Made by a program: the position numbers and the translations under genes
DNA from: Lactifluus volemus
Lineage: Eukaryota; Basidiomycota; Agaricomycetes; Russulales; Russulaceae
Assembly: GCA_022376515.1 (NCBI GenBank)
Contig: WTXI01000041.1
Span: 186,001 to 250,000 of the forward strand
Length of the DNA: 64,000 bases
Direction of reading: 5' to 3'
Shown: one piece after another, positions 18,184 to 30,525 of the stretch
Layout of the letters: each line of letters begins with the position of its first letter
Position numbering within the stretch: the stretch's first letter is position 1
Notes under the pieces: model-generated
Told to the model about the DNA's origin: nothing
The model's database searches: none
The model's input: only the letters and a program-made list of their open reading frames with translations

Positions 18184-18245
18184 CCACATCGTGTTCACGT
18201 CCTTGTCATTGTCATTCTCGTTTTAAACTTCTCCCAAACATCATT

Positions 18246-18690
18246 ATGTCGACCGTTCTATCACTCACTGAAGACCTCGTAATCGATGACATGACTAAAG
18301 GGGATCACAAGATGTTCTTGGCCTGCCAGAGGGTAAATAACCAGTGGCGGTTGTCCCCTCGACTCGTTTGCTCATATCAAGCACTTCAGGTTTGCCGCAC
18401 GTTCAACGTCATCATTAGGAATGCCCTCTCTTTGCAGTATATGATGTCTTTAGCAGCCTGTGGCATGTGGGATAGTCTGCCAACCATCGTCTGCGAGGGG
18501 AGACTGTAGCCAAATGACTCCAGAGACTGCGCCAGCACGAAGTTACCTGGGGAGCCTGATAGGTACTCGCATTTCTGATACGGTCAGTCGAGCATTCGGA
18601 TCACTGGGAGTTTGATGATCTGCTCTCTCTTTTGCACGTCCCGACGAAGCTCCGGGGAGTACCTGGGAGAGTTGGGAGTTGCCAGTGAGG
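18246..18690 (+). pseudogene. Relic of a second F-box-type family
   Basis: Opens with ATG 18246 and reads 87 codons, including FLACQRVNNQWR and LQVCRTFNVIIRNALSLQYMMSLAACGMWD. This resembles the common agaricomycete F-box proteins with a CRxW...LQYxIELAxxGM core. After the stop, further family-like pieces appear in other frames (RLQRLRQHEVTWG near 18515; VPTKLRGVPGR near 18645). It is therefore a decayed gene whose upstream region received the LINE insertion. It is not related to the array family beyond the F-box class. Assignment rests on remembered family patterns only. Confidence 0.4.
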
Positions 18691-18699
18691 CCCCTCGGT

Positions 18700-21390
18700 A
18701 AGCTTTTGGATATTTCTATCAGACTCTGCTCATAAGCATTTATCCGTAGGAGGGAAGGGGAATCCTCCTTGCCGGCCTAACCTAAGTCGTGCCTGTGACT
18801 CGATGAAAATTCTCCTCGCCGAAAATGATGTTGGTCAATAGAGTGGGAGTTGCGGGAGTGAGATAGCGGTCGCGGGCCACTTGAAACAGCAGGCATTATG
18901 TGATGCATGTGATGACGTGGGCGGGATTTTGTAACTGGGCGAGATCACTCTGGCATCCGTAAGGGGATTATGGTAATGTCGATTGCCACCACCTTCGTTT
19001 TCATTCTTCTACCTCACAGTCTTCAGTCATCACTTCATCGTCACGCGCCTCGCCCTTGTTTCCTTGAAAATTACCTCTACTCCCACCTGGTACTAAGTTT
19101 TGTCTGCGTCACCACATGGGTATTCATGGCCAACATTTCCGCTTTGTGACGAGCGTCTCTTTGAATCGACGTGATTCCCTTCAGGTCAGAGTTCTTTGCT
19201 TTTTCTTCATTTCCCCCCTTTTCTCCTGCCGTGTGTGAGTGTGATGGTTACTCGCAATTCCCACTATCGTTGGCCTCGCGCTTTCATTTTCTTCCCTCTT
19301 TTTGATGGCACTCTTCATTGGTGGCAATTGTGATTCGTGGCATATTTATTCAAAGTCTAGTAGTGCCCAGAACGAGTCGAATGCCACAAACAGTGGCGTC
19401 TCTGCGAAAACGACGAATGTGAGTGAGTGTGTTGGCTTTCTCGTATTCTACACCACTTCTACAACTGAGCGGGCCTCTCATATTCCAGCGCTTAAGACGT
19501 AACGCGACCACTACTGTCGATGTTTCTCAACAACATTAACTTGTTGGCGTCGTTAGGCGTCACTCTCTACCTCAGGCTCCTCTGGGGAGCAGGTGCTGTT
19601 GTGAATGCTCAGGCTGCAACTGGAACTTACTGGATAATCGTTTTTGTGTCCCACTGTCGAGCACGCGAACAACCCTTTTTTTCCGCAATTATCAAGTCAA
19701 CAAGTACTTGAAAGTATTTGGTTGTGTGTCGACTTGTTGATAGAATTTCATGCCCTGTCAGCTATCACCTTTCATCACCCTCTTCGTAAAGCCGACCTTT
19801 AGCAAACGTATGTTTCCTTGCTCTGGAACTAGGGCCCGTAACTGATCATCATGTCCTATTTAGCTGTCAACTGTCAAGCGTGAATGGAACCCGTCGAAAA
19901 GGGTGTGGCCATATGTTTTCACTGCAGATATATAGCTCTCACGAAATGCTCTGGCCGCTCGTCGCGGAGGTACGATCTTCAAGCGAAATTGCTCATGCAT
20001 AACCAGTTTGCAGAACATGACCCGTCCCTGCTGACATCTTCAACCGCCAGTCGAACCCCTGGCTCCTGATCAGCGTCGGAAGGCCTCAATGCAAGCTTAT
20101 CGCACATCGTGAGCTCACGAAATCGCCCCCGCTCTCTGCGTCGTCCACTCCGTACATGCCGTGGCCGCGTTGCTGTGTTCCCAACAACGAGGCAGCGACC
20201 ATTTCTCGATCGACTCCGGAGTCCTAACGTACCCCGGATGCTATGTATTCCCCCTCCTTTTCTGTTCCTCCAGCTACTTCATACTTCACCCCCTGTACGA
20301 CAAGCCTCCCCAGAACCTTTCAAGTTGCTTCAGTCGATGCTAAAACCCAGTCAGGTCAGATCCGCTCTTTTTTTTTGCTTCTATGTTCTGAATTGCCAGT
20401 TCACTCGTCATTCAATCTCAAGTGAAGACATACCATCGCTCTCAAGAACCTTCCGCACTCAGCTTCATGTCCTCTACTTGTTCGAGTTGATCGTACACGC
20501 GTCATGCGCAAGTACGCTAGGGACAACACTAACGTGAGCGTCTCGTATATATATATATCCCATGATTTTTTTTTCACCCCAGTTGGTTATCTACATCAAC
20601 TGATGCATCGTACTTTATAGTTTAATACCCAGTCCTAGTGCTCGTCTTTCTGTTTTCTTTCCTTCCTCCTTTCGATGGCACCATTATGTGGCGCCGTATT
20701 CTCCACTCTAACACTGACACAACCCTTTTCCCGGGTGTAACTTGGGCATGATCCTCGAGACATGCGTTAAGACGTTTGTCGCTGCGTCTCCCTCCTTCCA
20801 GCACTGCTCTCCCTTCAGCGGCTTTACATTCTCGAACCTCTCGTGACCCGCGATTGTCATCGGCTGAAAGAGTACGAGCGGCTTCTATGTTCATGTTACC
20901 CAGCCTGGAGGGCGATTGTATCATGGCATGTTAAGAACATCTTCATCGGCTATCACTGCCAGTACGGGGAAAACCAGCAAGTTAGGAAGAGTCTTCTGGA
21001 TCTACCTACGTCCGCACGAGGGTGAGGCCACGTGATGGTTCAGTTCATGTACCTCCCCGGAGAAAAAGGAATTAGCTCCGTGTGACGATCTGTGGGGTGG
21101 CAACATGGGGCGGAGATGGATGGCAGCGGCGAGTGGCCCACTTACGAGACACTCCCAGCCCAAGTACATACTAGTGGACCGATCATTGTACTATGCTTGG
21201 TCTGCCAACCCGTGCAGTCTACTGTCGTATGCCTTGGGCTGGTCCAGGAACATCCCATCTACGGTGGGATCGGAAGGGTAGGTGGACTTGCCAGACCAGC
21301 TGAGTGGGTCGAGGAAGTTTCGGGGAGTCACACAAGAGAATCGCCTTCTGATGAGACAAGTCGATACAGATTTGGGGTCTCTTGACTCTT
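18700..21390. other. Intergenic stretch without a supported gene
   Basis: About 2.7 kb with only short frames, none with a domain I recognise or a convincing exon series. There are pyrimidine-rich runs (for example 19200-19300), a short TA repeat near 20549-20560 and a T-run near 20366. It may hold promoter remnants of lost genes. Confidence 0.45.
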
Positions 21391-21399
21391 GAATGAAGT

Positions 21400-21770
21400 T
21401 CACCTGGGACATGGCTTTGGGCTGTCGGGCTGGAGTTATCCGAGTCGTAACAAGACTAGCATAGCACACCTTTCCACGCTAAAACACTATTTCTCATGTC
21501 ACCCTGGCCAGTACACACAGCAAGAACATCGTTGTCTTATGTAGCATGTTGCTATACTGTAACAGTGCAGATTAATTTTTTTAAATGTCCGAGTCCCCAG
21601 CTCTCAAGCGGTCGACAATCATCCATCTGTTCCGACCTCTGCCACCGCTGCCATAAACTCGGCCATTTCACCCCCGTTTCCCCCTCCCGAAGGACGCAGT
21701 ACGGCGCCTCGTGCCACTGTTGAGGCAGCCTCAGAGAATGGGATCAGGCAAACATGGCGTATGCGCATGC
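21400..21770. repeat. 3' spacer copy, paralogous to 25035-25480
   Basis: The DNA downstream of the F-box gene at 21821-23384 matches that downstream of the gene at 25539-27123. Shared blocks include ACCTGGGACATGG, the CGCTAAAACAC segment, a segment starting ATGTCCGA, GCCATAAACTCGGCCATTTC and GAAGGACGCAGT. The whole gene-plus-spacer unit was therefore duplicated. A short frame starting MSESP is present in both copies but stops after about 30 codons. Confidence 0.7.
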
Positions 21771-21820
21771 CCTCCTTTTATTGCTGAAGGACATACTGTA
21801 GCTGCGAATATGAAATGAAT

Positions 21821-23384
21821 TTAAAGACTCAGCCGTGATACGAATAAGTGACTCGAAGTCATTCGTGGTGGTTGTTCCCATAGCCCAGCTGCCAGTGCGA
21901 TACCTCCTATCGCGGTTTCCTTCCCAACTATGAAAAGGCTGTGTAGCGAGGGGAGTACTTCTGCAACTGATTCTCCCGTGAGACCTTGTAACGCAAGTGC
22001 GATGGATGACTCTAGCATGGCAGGTATTTCAAGACGCTGGACAGAGGGAAACATGTGAAAAAGTTGAGACCATAGCATGTGATCTATCTTAGGTTCGTCT
22101 TGTTGCATCCAGCGCGGCCGGTCGCACTGGCACTTGATGTTGAGTGACTTGATGCAAGAGCGGAAGGACAGAATCTGACTGCATATCCGTGTTACAGAAA
22201 TTATTTGCCAATCCAGCCTCCTGCATCGAATACACAATGAGGAAGAAATTGCGGAATGACACGTTGTATTTGAGGGGAAAGAGATAGAGACCCTATAATG
22301 CAGATTGAATTCCAGGGTTAGACTGGATGGCCTCAACGAGTCCAGAAGGCCGATGAACCGGATGGTTTCGGGGATATCAGAGAGAAAATTGGTGTAAAGG
22401 CCAAAGTTAGTCCAATGGAAGAATGTTATCTGGAAGTCATCGAGTAGAGGGGCATCGATTCTGGCCGCGAGGAGTTCTAGGTATTCGTTCGTACCTTCAA
22501 ATTCAAATCGAGTGAGAGCGGGGAGAACAAAATAGGGCGGCGGCGGTGAAAGTAGATCTCGGTTCACTATTTCCATGGATTCAAGGAAATCGGTTGGCTC
22601 GAAGTTGATGATAAAGGATTTGAGCTTTGGCAGCACAGACAGGTATGTGGCCATTGCCTCAGGTGGAATGTACCCAAGAAAGGGTTTCGCGATAATATGA
22701 AGAGATGTGAGGTCGCTTGTAGAGGAGAGGAATCGTGGCAATGACGGAAATGTAATATACATGAGAACGAGATCTTGCAGAGACGGGGCAGATCCATTCA
22801 AGAATGTATCGGGAAGAGGCCTACTAGATGACGTTAAAGTAAGGGATTTCAATGCCGGAAACGGCTTCTGTATCACCGTGGCAATTCGTTTCCATAGATC
22901 TTCCGGAATGGTCATATAGATCTGGTGTACGCGATCACGTTGTTCCAATGCAGCAACAGTATTGTCCATCCAGTTTTCTATGAAGCTATCCCAGGAACCG
23001 AATAGGACAGCGAGAGGAAATGGTGGCCAGACATCCAACGACGTCCTCACAGGTGATTTTACTGTGCAATAAAGCCGCAGATTGAGGCGAATTGGTGATT
23101 CAAGAATGATGTATCGCCATCGTTGGCATACATGCACCAACCACTGCCATTGCCATGGAAACGAATTGTATTTGTCGGGGATAACTTGATAAAACTCAAA
23201 TACCACGAGGAGGACATCGTCAGGGAGAGATCCGATTGTTACTTGTTGGAACCCTGACCCTGCATGATACAACACAAGTCAGCAATAGTTATGGTTGTCC
23301 CAGATGAGCCTTACCTGGCCCTTGTTGAAAAAACGATGTGGTCTGTTGAAGTGCAACAGCGTTTTTGCTGTCAGAACGATCCAT
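21821..23384 (-). CDS. F-box-like protein, 502 aa (F3)
   Basis: Two exons. Exon 1 is complement 23315-23384, starting at ATG (CAT at 23382-23384); the intron is complement 23260-23314 (55 bases, GTAAGG...GCAG, phase 1); exon 2 is complement 21821-23259. The long frame has no ATG before the F-box, which is why I looked for the upstream exon; the joined frame has no stop. The N-terminus reads MDRSDSK..., then the F-box-like SLPDDVLLVVFEFYQ and HVCQRWRYII. Leucine-rich blocks (LPDTFLNGSAPSLQDL, YIPPEAMATYLSVLPKLKSF) and the family core EYLELLAARIDAPLLDDF follow. It ends ALQGLTGESVAEVLPSL...RMTSSHLFVSRLSL. Presumed role: substrate receptor of an SCF ubiquitin ligase, target unknown. Nearest relatives are F1 and F5. 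Confidence 0.82.
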
Positions 23385-23399
23385 TTGTGTCAAAGGGGT

Positions 23400-24470
23400 T
23401 CAAGTTGGTTGACTGGACACTCGGATTACCTAGCCAATTTACGTAACTCGCTGACGCGGGCCGAATTAGCCAGGAAAACTCAGATTGATCTGCGACGTTA
23501 ATCTCTGGATGTCACTAGCACCGAGCCCACCTAGGTGTTCAAATGCACGTGCATTACGCAAAGGGAGTCATTGTAGTATCAAGTTGGATGACCAACATGT
23601 ACAGAAATTAGATAGATTTTGACAAATTACCAACTATGATGGATGTGTACCTGTCGGCTCATGTCAAAGCATCAAAGGCCAGGGTTTGTAAAGTGGATCA
23701 GAAATGGGGTATTAGAACGAAGGAGGTCACGAGAGTATCACGAAATGTATCGTAATGGTATGAACGGGAGGGCTGGTGGCGGGACCTGGTTGCAGAACGC
23801 AAGGAAAAGGTGGTAAGGAGCTGAGAGAGGAATGAGACAAAGGAATCCGGAAAAGCAAGGTGCTCCCGAACGAAGCCGGGACATAGACGTAGAGGGTAGT
23901 AGATATTTCTTATAAAACGGACACGACACGAGATGAGGAAAGAAGGAAAGCCCGAGGGGACGAGTGGAAGGAAGCAAGTGATGATAGTTCCAAGGATGAT
24001 GATGGCAGTGCTGACCTCAACCTTCAGTTACGATGTCGGATGTCGTCACCGGTAGCGAGAGATGGTTAACAGGCGGCCATTCTGAAGACGTGCAACAGCG
24101 GAACGAGAACCTAGTAACGTGCGCACATTTTTTCTGAATATAGTGTATCCGGAGAAACTATTAGTTGGACAAAACTGTCACACATAAATGATTTATTACG
24201 AGATGGCACACTATACGATCAGGATTAATTGATGAAACGAAGAGTAGAAAGCGAATACACCAGGAACGAGCCGGAGGCGTGAAAGGAAGGAGTGTAGCCG
24301 GTGGCTTCGCAGGACAGCGGATACAAACTTGCTGTCGCTCTCAGAACGCTAAAAGAAAGGTTGCACGGTGCAGGTTTCTACGCTCTGAAAAGACGTACAT
24401 GGCATGTGATCCATAATTCCATACCGGATTCATCCCGTATATTTGGCAACCTGTACCACAAGTCAAGTCA
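23400..24470. other. Intergenic stretch without a supported gene
   Basis: Upstream of F3 and downstream of the F-box fragment at 24480-24720. The part near 24265-24330 resembles the DNA 3' of the gene at 43335-45054 (GGCGTGAAA..., GTGGC...CAGCGGATAC), so it is the decayed 3' flank of an array-type unit. I see no gene in it. Confidence 0.5.
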
Positions 24471-24479
24471 TTCCATGTT

Positions 24480-24720
24480 AGAGAACAAAAGCATACATTG
24501 CTCACATATCTGTTCTAAACTCGACACTTGCCAACCGAGTGCGTCGCACAATATAGAACAGTTTCTAGAGGAGAGCTCAACTCTGGAGTATCGAGATGAT
24601 ACCTGTGGAATGTCGATATCGAGTTGACAGAGTTAATAGCGACGAGGTCCTCAAAGTACTCGAGGCGACTCGGAATTGCGAGAACTTGAAGCGGGCGATT
24701 CGAAACCGATGTAAAGGTCT
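24480..24720 (-). pseudogene. F-box-like gene fragment (F4)
   Basis: Two short blocks match the middle of the array family on the minus strand. One is CGACACTTGCCAACCGAGTG around 24520-24540 (the DWQVSGL region of relatives). The other is the EYFEDLVA core around 24630-24660 (SRLEYFEDLVAINSVNSI). The F-box start and the C-terminus are missing and the rest is scrambled. Adjacent DNA (24265-24330) resembles the 3' flank of the gene at 43335-45054, so a whole unit was once here. Confidence 0.6.
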
Positions 24721-25034
24721 CAACGCAGACATGGTTGTGACTACCGCTTGGTGAAAGTGTTGTATATTTGCTCAATACAAGGTCGTGGGGAAGAAGGAGC
24801 TTTGTGGAAAAGCGGGACGCGACTTTGTCAGGAGGAATCATCGGCACTTGCCGACTTGCCTGTTGCACATAGAGACGCCTGTCTGCGACTGCGACTGCGA
24901 CGACGGATGGAGGAGGGATTTGGGTATCCTCACCAATGAGGGTATTTCTGAATGGAAAACGTGCATGGCACAACAGACTCGCGGATCTCGACCTCGATGT
25001 CAGTAATACTCAGGTTGCTTACTGTAGTTAAGAG

Positions 25035-25480
25035 TCAATGCTTGACGCGGTGACGCGGGCGCCGAACTGTGCCCTGAGGTCTGAGCTTCATCGGAAGTAC
25101 ACCTGGGACATGGATTTAGGCTGTCGGAGGCCCGGGGAGTTCAAGTTATAGTAACGAGAAGCCTGGCACGCCTTTCTACGCTAAAACACCCTATTTCCCA
25201 TGTCACCCGTATAAGCAGTTGGAAGCCAAGCGCATCTTCGTTTTATGTACACAAGTGGAGATTTCTTTTACAAAAAATGTCCGAATCACCAACTCTCAAG
25301 CTCCTCCAGACGGCCCCATCTACTCCGACCTCCCCCCAGGCAGTGCCCCCGCTGCCATAAACTCGGCCATTTCACCCTGTTTCCCACTCACCGAAGGACG
25401 CAGTGTGGTGCCACGTGTGTTGCGGCAGCCTCAGAGTTGGGATCAGGCAATAACACGCAGCCCATGGCGTATGTGCCTCA
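25035..25480. repeat. 3' spacer copy, paralogous to 21400-21770
   Basis: Second copy of the spacer that lies downstream of F3. It contains the same blocks in the same order with many substitutions, indicating an older duplication than the D/E pair at 36-42 kb. Confidence 0.65.
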
Positions 25481-25538
25481 TACCCTTCTTCGTTTCTTGC
25501 ATTGCATGACGTACCATAGCTATGAATATGAAATGTAT

Positions 25539-27123
25539 CTAAAGACTCACCCGTGATACGAATAAGCGACTCGAAGTCATGCGTGCAGGTTGTTCCCATA
25601 GCCCAGTCGCCAGTGCGATACCTTGCGCGGTTTCGTTCCCAACTATGAAAAGGCTGTGTAGCGAGGGGAGTACTTCTGCAACTGATTCTCCCGCGAGACC
25701 TTGTAACGCAAGTGCGATGGACGACTCGAGCATGGCAGATATGTCAAGATGCTGGACAGAGGGAAATGTGTGAAAAAGTTGAGACCATAGAATGGGATCT
25801 ATCTCGGGTTCGTCTTGTTTGATCCCGTACGGCCGGTGGCACTTGATGTTGAGTGACTTGACGCGAGAGCAGAAGGGCAGAATCTGATTGCATATCCGTG
25901 TTACAGAAATGATTTGCCAATCCGACCTATAGCAATTGATATACAATGAGGGAGGAATTGCGGAATGACACGTCGTATTTGAGGGAAAAGAGATAGAGGC
26001 CCTATAATGCAGATCGAATTCCAGGGTTAGACTGGATGGCCTCAACGAGTCTAGAGGACCAATGAGCCGAATGGTTTGGGGGATATCGGAGAGAAACTCG
26101 GTCATGGTGTCAAAGCCAAATTCAGCCCAATGGAAGAAGGTCATCTGGAAGTCGTCGAGTAGAGGGGCATCGATTCGGGCTGCGAGGTTTTCCAGGTCCT
26201 CGTTCACGCCTTTAAATCCTAACTGAGTGAGAGCAGGGAGAACGAAACGGGTCGGTGGAGGTCTGGGTGGCGGTGAATCTCGGAGAATTTCTTTGAGGTA
26301 AAGCCGAACGGATGGTGCGAAATTGATGATAAGGGATTTAAGCTTCGGCAGTGCAGACAAGGATGTGGCAATTTCCTCAGGTGGAATGTACCCAGAATAA
26401 GGTATTTCGAAAAGGTGAAGAGATGTGAGGTCGCTTGTAGATGAGAGGAGTCGTGGCAACGATGGAAATGAGATTCCCCGAAGAATGAGATTTTGTAGAG
26501 ACGGGGCAGATCCATTCAAGAATGTACTGGGAAGGGGTCGAAACCTGAACATCGTAGTTGACATAACCGTAAGGGATCCTAATGCTGGAAATGTCTTCTG
26601 CATCACCGTGACAATTTTTTCCCATAAATCATCCAGAGCGCTGATATAAATCTGGTGTACACGATCACGTTGCTCCAATGCAGCAACAGTGTTGTCCATT
26701 GAGGAATTGTTAAAGCTGTCCCAGTTGAAGAATTGAACAAAAAGAGGAAGTGGTGGCCAGACATCCAATGACTTCCTCACAGGCGATCGTACCGTACAAT
26801 GAAGCTGCAGGTTGAGACGAATTGGTGATTCAAAAATGATGTATCGCCATCGTTGGCATACGTGCACCAACTTCTTCCAATTCCACGCAAACCTTTTGTC
26901 TTTGTCAGGGACAAGTTGATAAAACTCAAATACCACGAGGAGGACATCATCAGGGAGGGATCCGATTGTTACTTGTTGGAACCCCTGACCAGGGCCTGTG
27001 CCATACAACACAACTCAGCAATAATTATGGTTGTTCCGGATGAGTCTTACCTGGGGCTTGCTGAATAAACGATGTGGCCCGTTGAAATGCAACGATGTTT
27101 TTTTTGTCAGAACGACGATCCAT
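25539..27123 (-). CDS. F-box-like protein, 509 aa (F5)
   Basis: Two exons: complement 27051-27123 (ATG, CAT at 27121-27123), intron complement 26996-27050 (55 bases, GTAAGA...CACAG, phase 1), and complement 25539-26995. The joined frame is open throughout. The protein begins MDRRSDKKNIVAFQR, then the F-box-like TIGSLPDDVLLVVFEFYQ, KLVHVCQRWRYII, LPSTFLNGSAPSLQNL, YIPPEEIATSLSALPKLKSL, NEDLENLAARIDAPLLDDF, ending LQGLAGESVAEVLPSL...RLFVSRVSL. Exon sizes and intron position match F1 and F3. Presumed SCF substrate receptor; no substrate-binding fold beyond leucine-rich segments is visible. Confidence 0.83.
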
Positions 27124-28958
27124 TTGCGCCAACTTGAAAGGGGTTGGTTGGCACTCACCAGGCAAACCGGATTAGCTGGGAAATTTGGTTCTCAATCATG
27201 TGATCGATAATAATCAACCTCTTCTCCATGAACCACACGAGGGTTCCGAAAGTTCGAGGTCAAGGCGCAGTGACGATAGCTGGCTCAGGCCGCGGCATCT
27301 GCCTCCTCTCCCTTGCGACGAGAGTTCACTGCAAACTCCAGTTTGGATAGGTTGCACAGGCTGACGGGGCCCACAGCTGCAGCAAATTCGCCGGGGAATT
27401 TATGTATGCTAATCCACTGTTTTTTATCATCTCAACCAACGCCCCTCGAGTTCCCACCGGAGCTAGCCCAGCGCATCCCTGACATATCAGCCATCACGAC
27501 TCTCTCATAGGCCACAACTTACGCTTCTTGTTCCTAGGTGCGATCGTTTCTCTGGCCTTATCTCTGTATCCCTCACCTCCTCCATTATCATCACAGGACA
27601 GCGCACGATCGAAGCGTACTACTGTAGCACCTGTTACTCTTCCTACTAGGACTCCCTGTCGCGGCGGAACACAGTCATGCACGCATCGCCGATCGCGTTT
27701 TGAACACGCATTCCCTCGGAGAACACGTCGCTTCGCGCTTGAGAGTGCAGAACGTCATGCGTTGAGTCCCGCCGCGCGCTGGACAGCCCGGCTTGATGGT
27801 TGTGTGAAGCAGGTCAACACAAAGTCGCAAGCACAACCACCGAGGTGATCGTCGGAGCCATACTCTATCATTTGTGCTTCTTCTCTGCTAAAAAAAAAGG
27901 TTTCCGCTCTTTTGTTGTTGGAGCTGACCAATGAGCTAGGGAGGAAGCGTCGCTCACAGGCTCTTCCGCACTTGTTACTTCCAGGCTCACCATTCGGGCT
28001 ACCGGAAGTTCTTCATTCCGATGCGCTGAAGGCAGCTAAGCTTTATGTGCATTCGAAGGGCCATTAGCCCGAAGTTCTCAGACAAGCTAGTAGACTACGC
28101 CAAAAGTACCGTTGATGATGACCATCGTATATAATGGATTATGTACAACGACTCCTTTTTTTTATCTCATTGATCCAGACCTTCATTGAGACTCTTAAAG
28201 TTGTGCACGTTGTGCATGACTCAAACCTAAGCTATCAAGCATCAAGCGCTGAGAGACTGAAGGTGCAGGAGGGAGGAGATGGCTGATTCTGGACAGTTGT
28301 GGGAATTGTGTCGGGATTGGAAGGCTGGTAAACGGCGGGTCTGGGTGTCAGAAGGCCAGGAGAAAAGTCAAGTCCCTAAGGAATTGACAAGCCACCACTG
28401 GCATGCCGTAGGGAGGCCAAGCCGATGATTATTAATAAACCCGCTTCTGATCCAGATCCAATCACGTGTCGAAATTGCCATGTACGAGAATGGGGCCAGG
28501 CAGCCAGACAAGAAGACGTTCTGCATTCAATCTTATATTGAGCATCACGGTCCACAACAGTCTTTGTCCACGAGATATCAACTCAGGCTATAGTATTCTC
28601 TCAATAGTGGGCCAGCAACGTTTCACCAGCTCGGTACAATATGGATGACATTGTCCTGGACATCCAAACTGCCTACACGACCGCCAGGTGTTTGTATAGC
28701 ATGAGAGAAGTATTGTAGCAGAGTACCGGTGGGGTCGAGTAAGGGCAACAGGTAGACACAAGGTTGTATAGCATGACACGGTAGGCACCACAGACTACGT
28801 ATTTCCTGTAACATGGGATAGCATTTATGCTAATTGAATGAAGAGGTTTCAGGGACGATATGTAAAGAGTCGGTGATGAAGATATTGATCGATGCTGTGG
28901 GAAAGCGAAAGGGAAAAGGAGTATTTGGTAGTGACTCATTGAACATACTCGGGAGAGG
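27124..28958. other. Intergenic stretch without a supported gene
   Basis: No family-type coding. A frame at 27528-27848 (106 codons, Arg/Ser/Pro-rich) has no recognisable motif. Short A- and T-runs occur near 27890 and 28160. Confidence 0.45.
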
Positions 28959-30525
28959 TCATGACCTTATCCAGCATGTCCAGTCGTGGAGTGCGACAGG
29001 GTGGTCAGAGAGCTGACGTGCAGTAGTAAATGAAACAATTGGATCTGTGCCCAAGAATTGACCACTTGACGCTACTTTTGATATGTGAAGACCATGAAGT
29101 GCGGGGAACACTTCCATAATCATTTCCTCAGTGAGTCCGCCCAGCACAGGAGCTATAAGCGGCTGCAGTACGGGTGCTATACGCAGTGCCCTGACACTGG
29201 GGAAGAGACGGAAAAGGTCGAGCCATTGCGCGGAGTCTATATCGTCTTGTTGCAACCAAAAAATGTCCTGACGAAGGTCAAGTTGTTCCACGCCAACGAG
29301 GAAAGTCGAAAGCTGATTACACATTTGGGTGAGATATGAGATTTCTCGATCTAGGGCTCTACATTCGGCGCGAATGCTGAATCCGTCGACTCTATAATCG
29401 CCCCTTTCCACGTAAAGGCTGATCGCAGCGTAATTATGTTCAAACGACATTTCCGCGAGCTTGAGATGGGTTATCTCTGGCTTCTCTGCGCGATTAATGA
29501 AGTCGATGGAATGGGGAATATCGAGGACATCCTGGTTGAAGCAGAAACGTATATCCAATAGACCAATGTGAAGTAGAGGTGTATCAATTCGGACCGCAAA
29601 GTCTTCAAAGTACTCGCTAATGCCGCGGAACGTCAAGTGGGTGAGAGCGGGGAGGACGACGCGGGTCGATAGGGGAGGATATCTGCTTATTTGATCAGGG
29701 AAAGCAGTCGCGGATTCGAATACAATGAGAAGGTGTTCCAAATGGGTCAATGTGGACAGGGATTTGACCATCGCTTCGGGTGGAATATACCCAGTATAGG
29801 GTATACTCCAGAGTTCAAGACTGACGAGTGCATGGGAACCCAAGAGAAATTTTGGTAATGCCGGAAATGGAATGCCATAAATGGTGAGGGACTTGAGTTG
29901 TGGGACGGATCCACCTAAGAAGGTATCAGTAAGCGAAGGCACCAACCCTCGCCGAAACCAAACTCCAAGGCGAATATCTGTCAGTGCCGGATAGGGTTCT
30001 TGCATTACTGTAAAGAGTGGTCCGAACTCATCATCTGATATGGCGTCGATATCTATTCTGCACACGCGATCCCGATGTTCGAGCGCAGCAACGATGTCAT
30101 CTACCACGGGCCCTCGCGAGTGCTGTTCGAAGTTGGATACAAAGATAGGCAAGTGGCGCGGCCAGACATACAGTAACCTCTTCACGGGCGTTGTAGTGGA
30201 GCAAAGAATTTGCAAGTTGAGACGCTGAGGCGATGCAAACACGAGATATCGCCATATTTGACATACGTGCACTAGCACATGCCATTGGTGTGTGCATCCA
30301 GCAGCCTTTATATAGAATTCGAAGATGTCGAGGAGAACGATTTCAGGAAGGGATCCGATCGTCACGCGTGGGAAAGAAATAGACCGGAGTGGCATGTCAG
30401 TTATTGTTCTGACCATGGATAGGCGGTCGATGGGTATTTGAGTGTGACTGGTCCAAGATCAGTAAATACCGAGTAAACATTGAATAGGATTAGAGAGGGA
30501 ACCAGACGTACTCGGGAGGATTCAT
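28959..30525 (-). CDS. F-box-like protein, 500 aa (F6)
   Basis: Preferred model: a 14-base exon 1 (complement 30512-30525, ATGAATCCTCCCGA), a 64-base intron (complement 30448-30511, GTACGT...CAG, phase 2), then complement 28959-30447. The join makes an open frame M-N-P-P-D... that runs in phase through a second ATG at 30416, which is the alternative start. Motifs: RVTIGSLPEIVLLDIFEFYI, WHVLVHVCQIWRYLVFASPQ, LTDTFLGGSVPQLKSL, YIPPEAMVKSLSTLTHLEHL, SEYFEDFAVRIDTPLLHI, GGLTEEMIMEVFPALHGL. The phase 1 intron seen in most relatives is absent, with the frame continuous across that place. Tiny exon 1 matches those of the genes at 43-51 kb, which supports it. Presumed SCF substrate receptor. Confidence 0.75.

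Larger units (their letters stand above)
2792..18197 (+). mobile_element. ORF1-only LINE-like retroelement, split by a nested gypsy element
   Basis: Outer element of a three-level nest. A 16-base target duplication (AACCACATCGTGTTCA) lies at 2792-2807 and again at 18182-18197, directly after a poly(A) run of about 13. These are hallmarks of LINE-type target-primed insertion. Without the gypsy insert the element is only about 1.6 kb: a 35-base leader, one gag-like ORF1, and a roughly 400-base 3' tail. There is no trace of an endonuclease or reverse transcriptase ORF2, although the 5' end looks complete. This is the organisation of mammalian HAL1 elements (ORF1-only LINEs), so the element probably depended on a LINE elsewhere for reverse transcription. 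It inserted about 50 bases upstream of the ATG of the relic at 18246. Confidence 0.75.
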
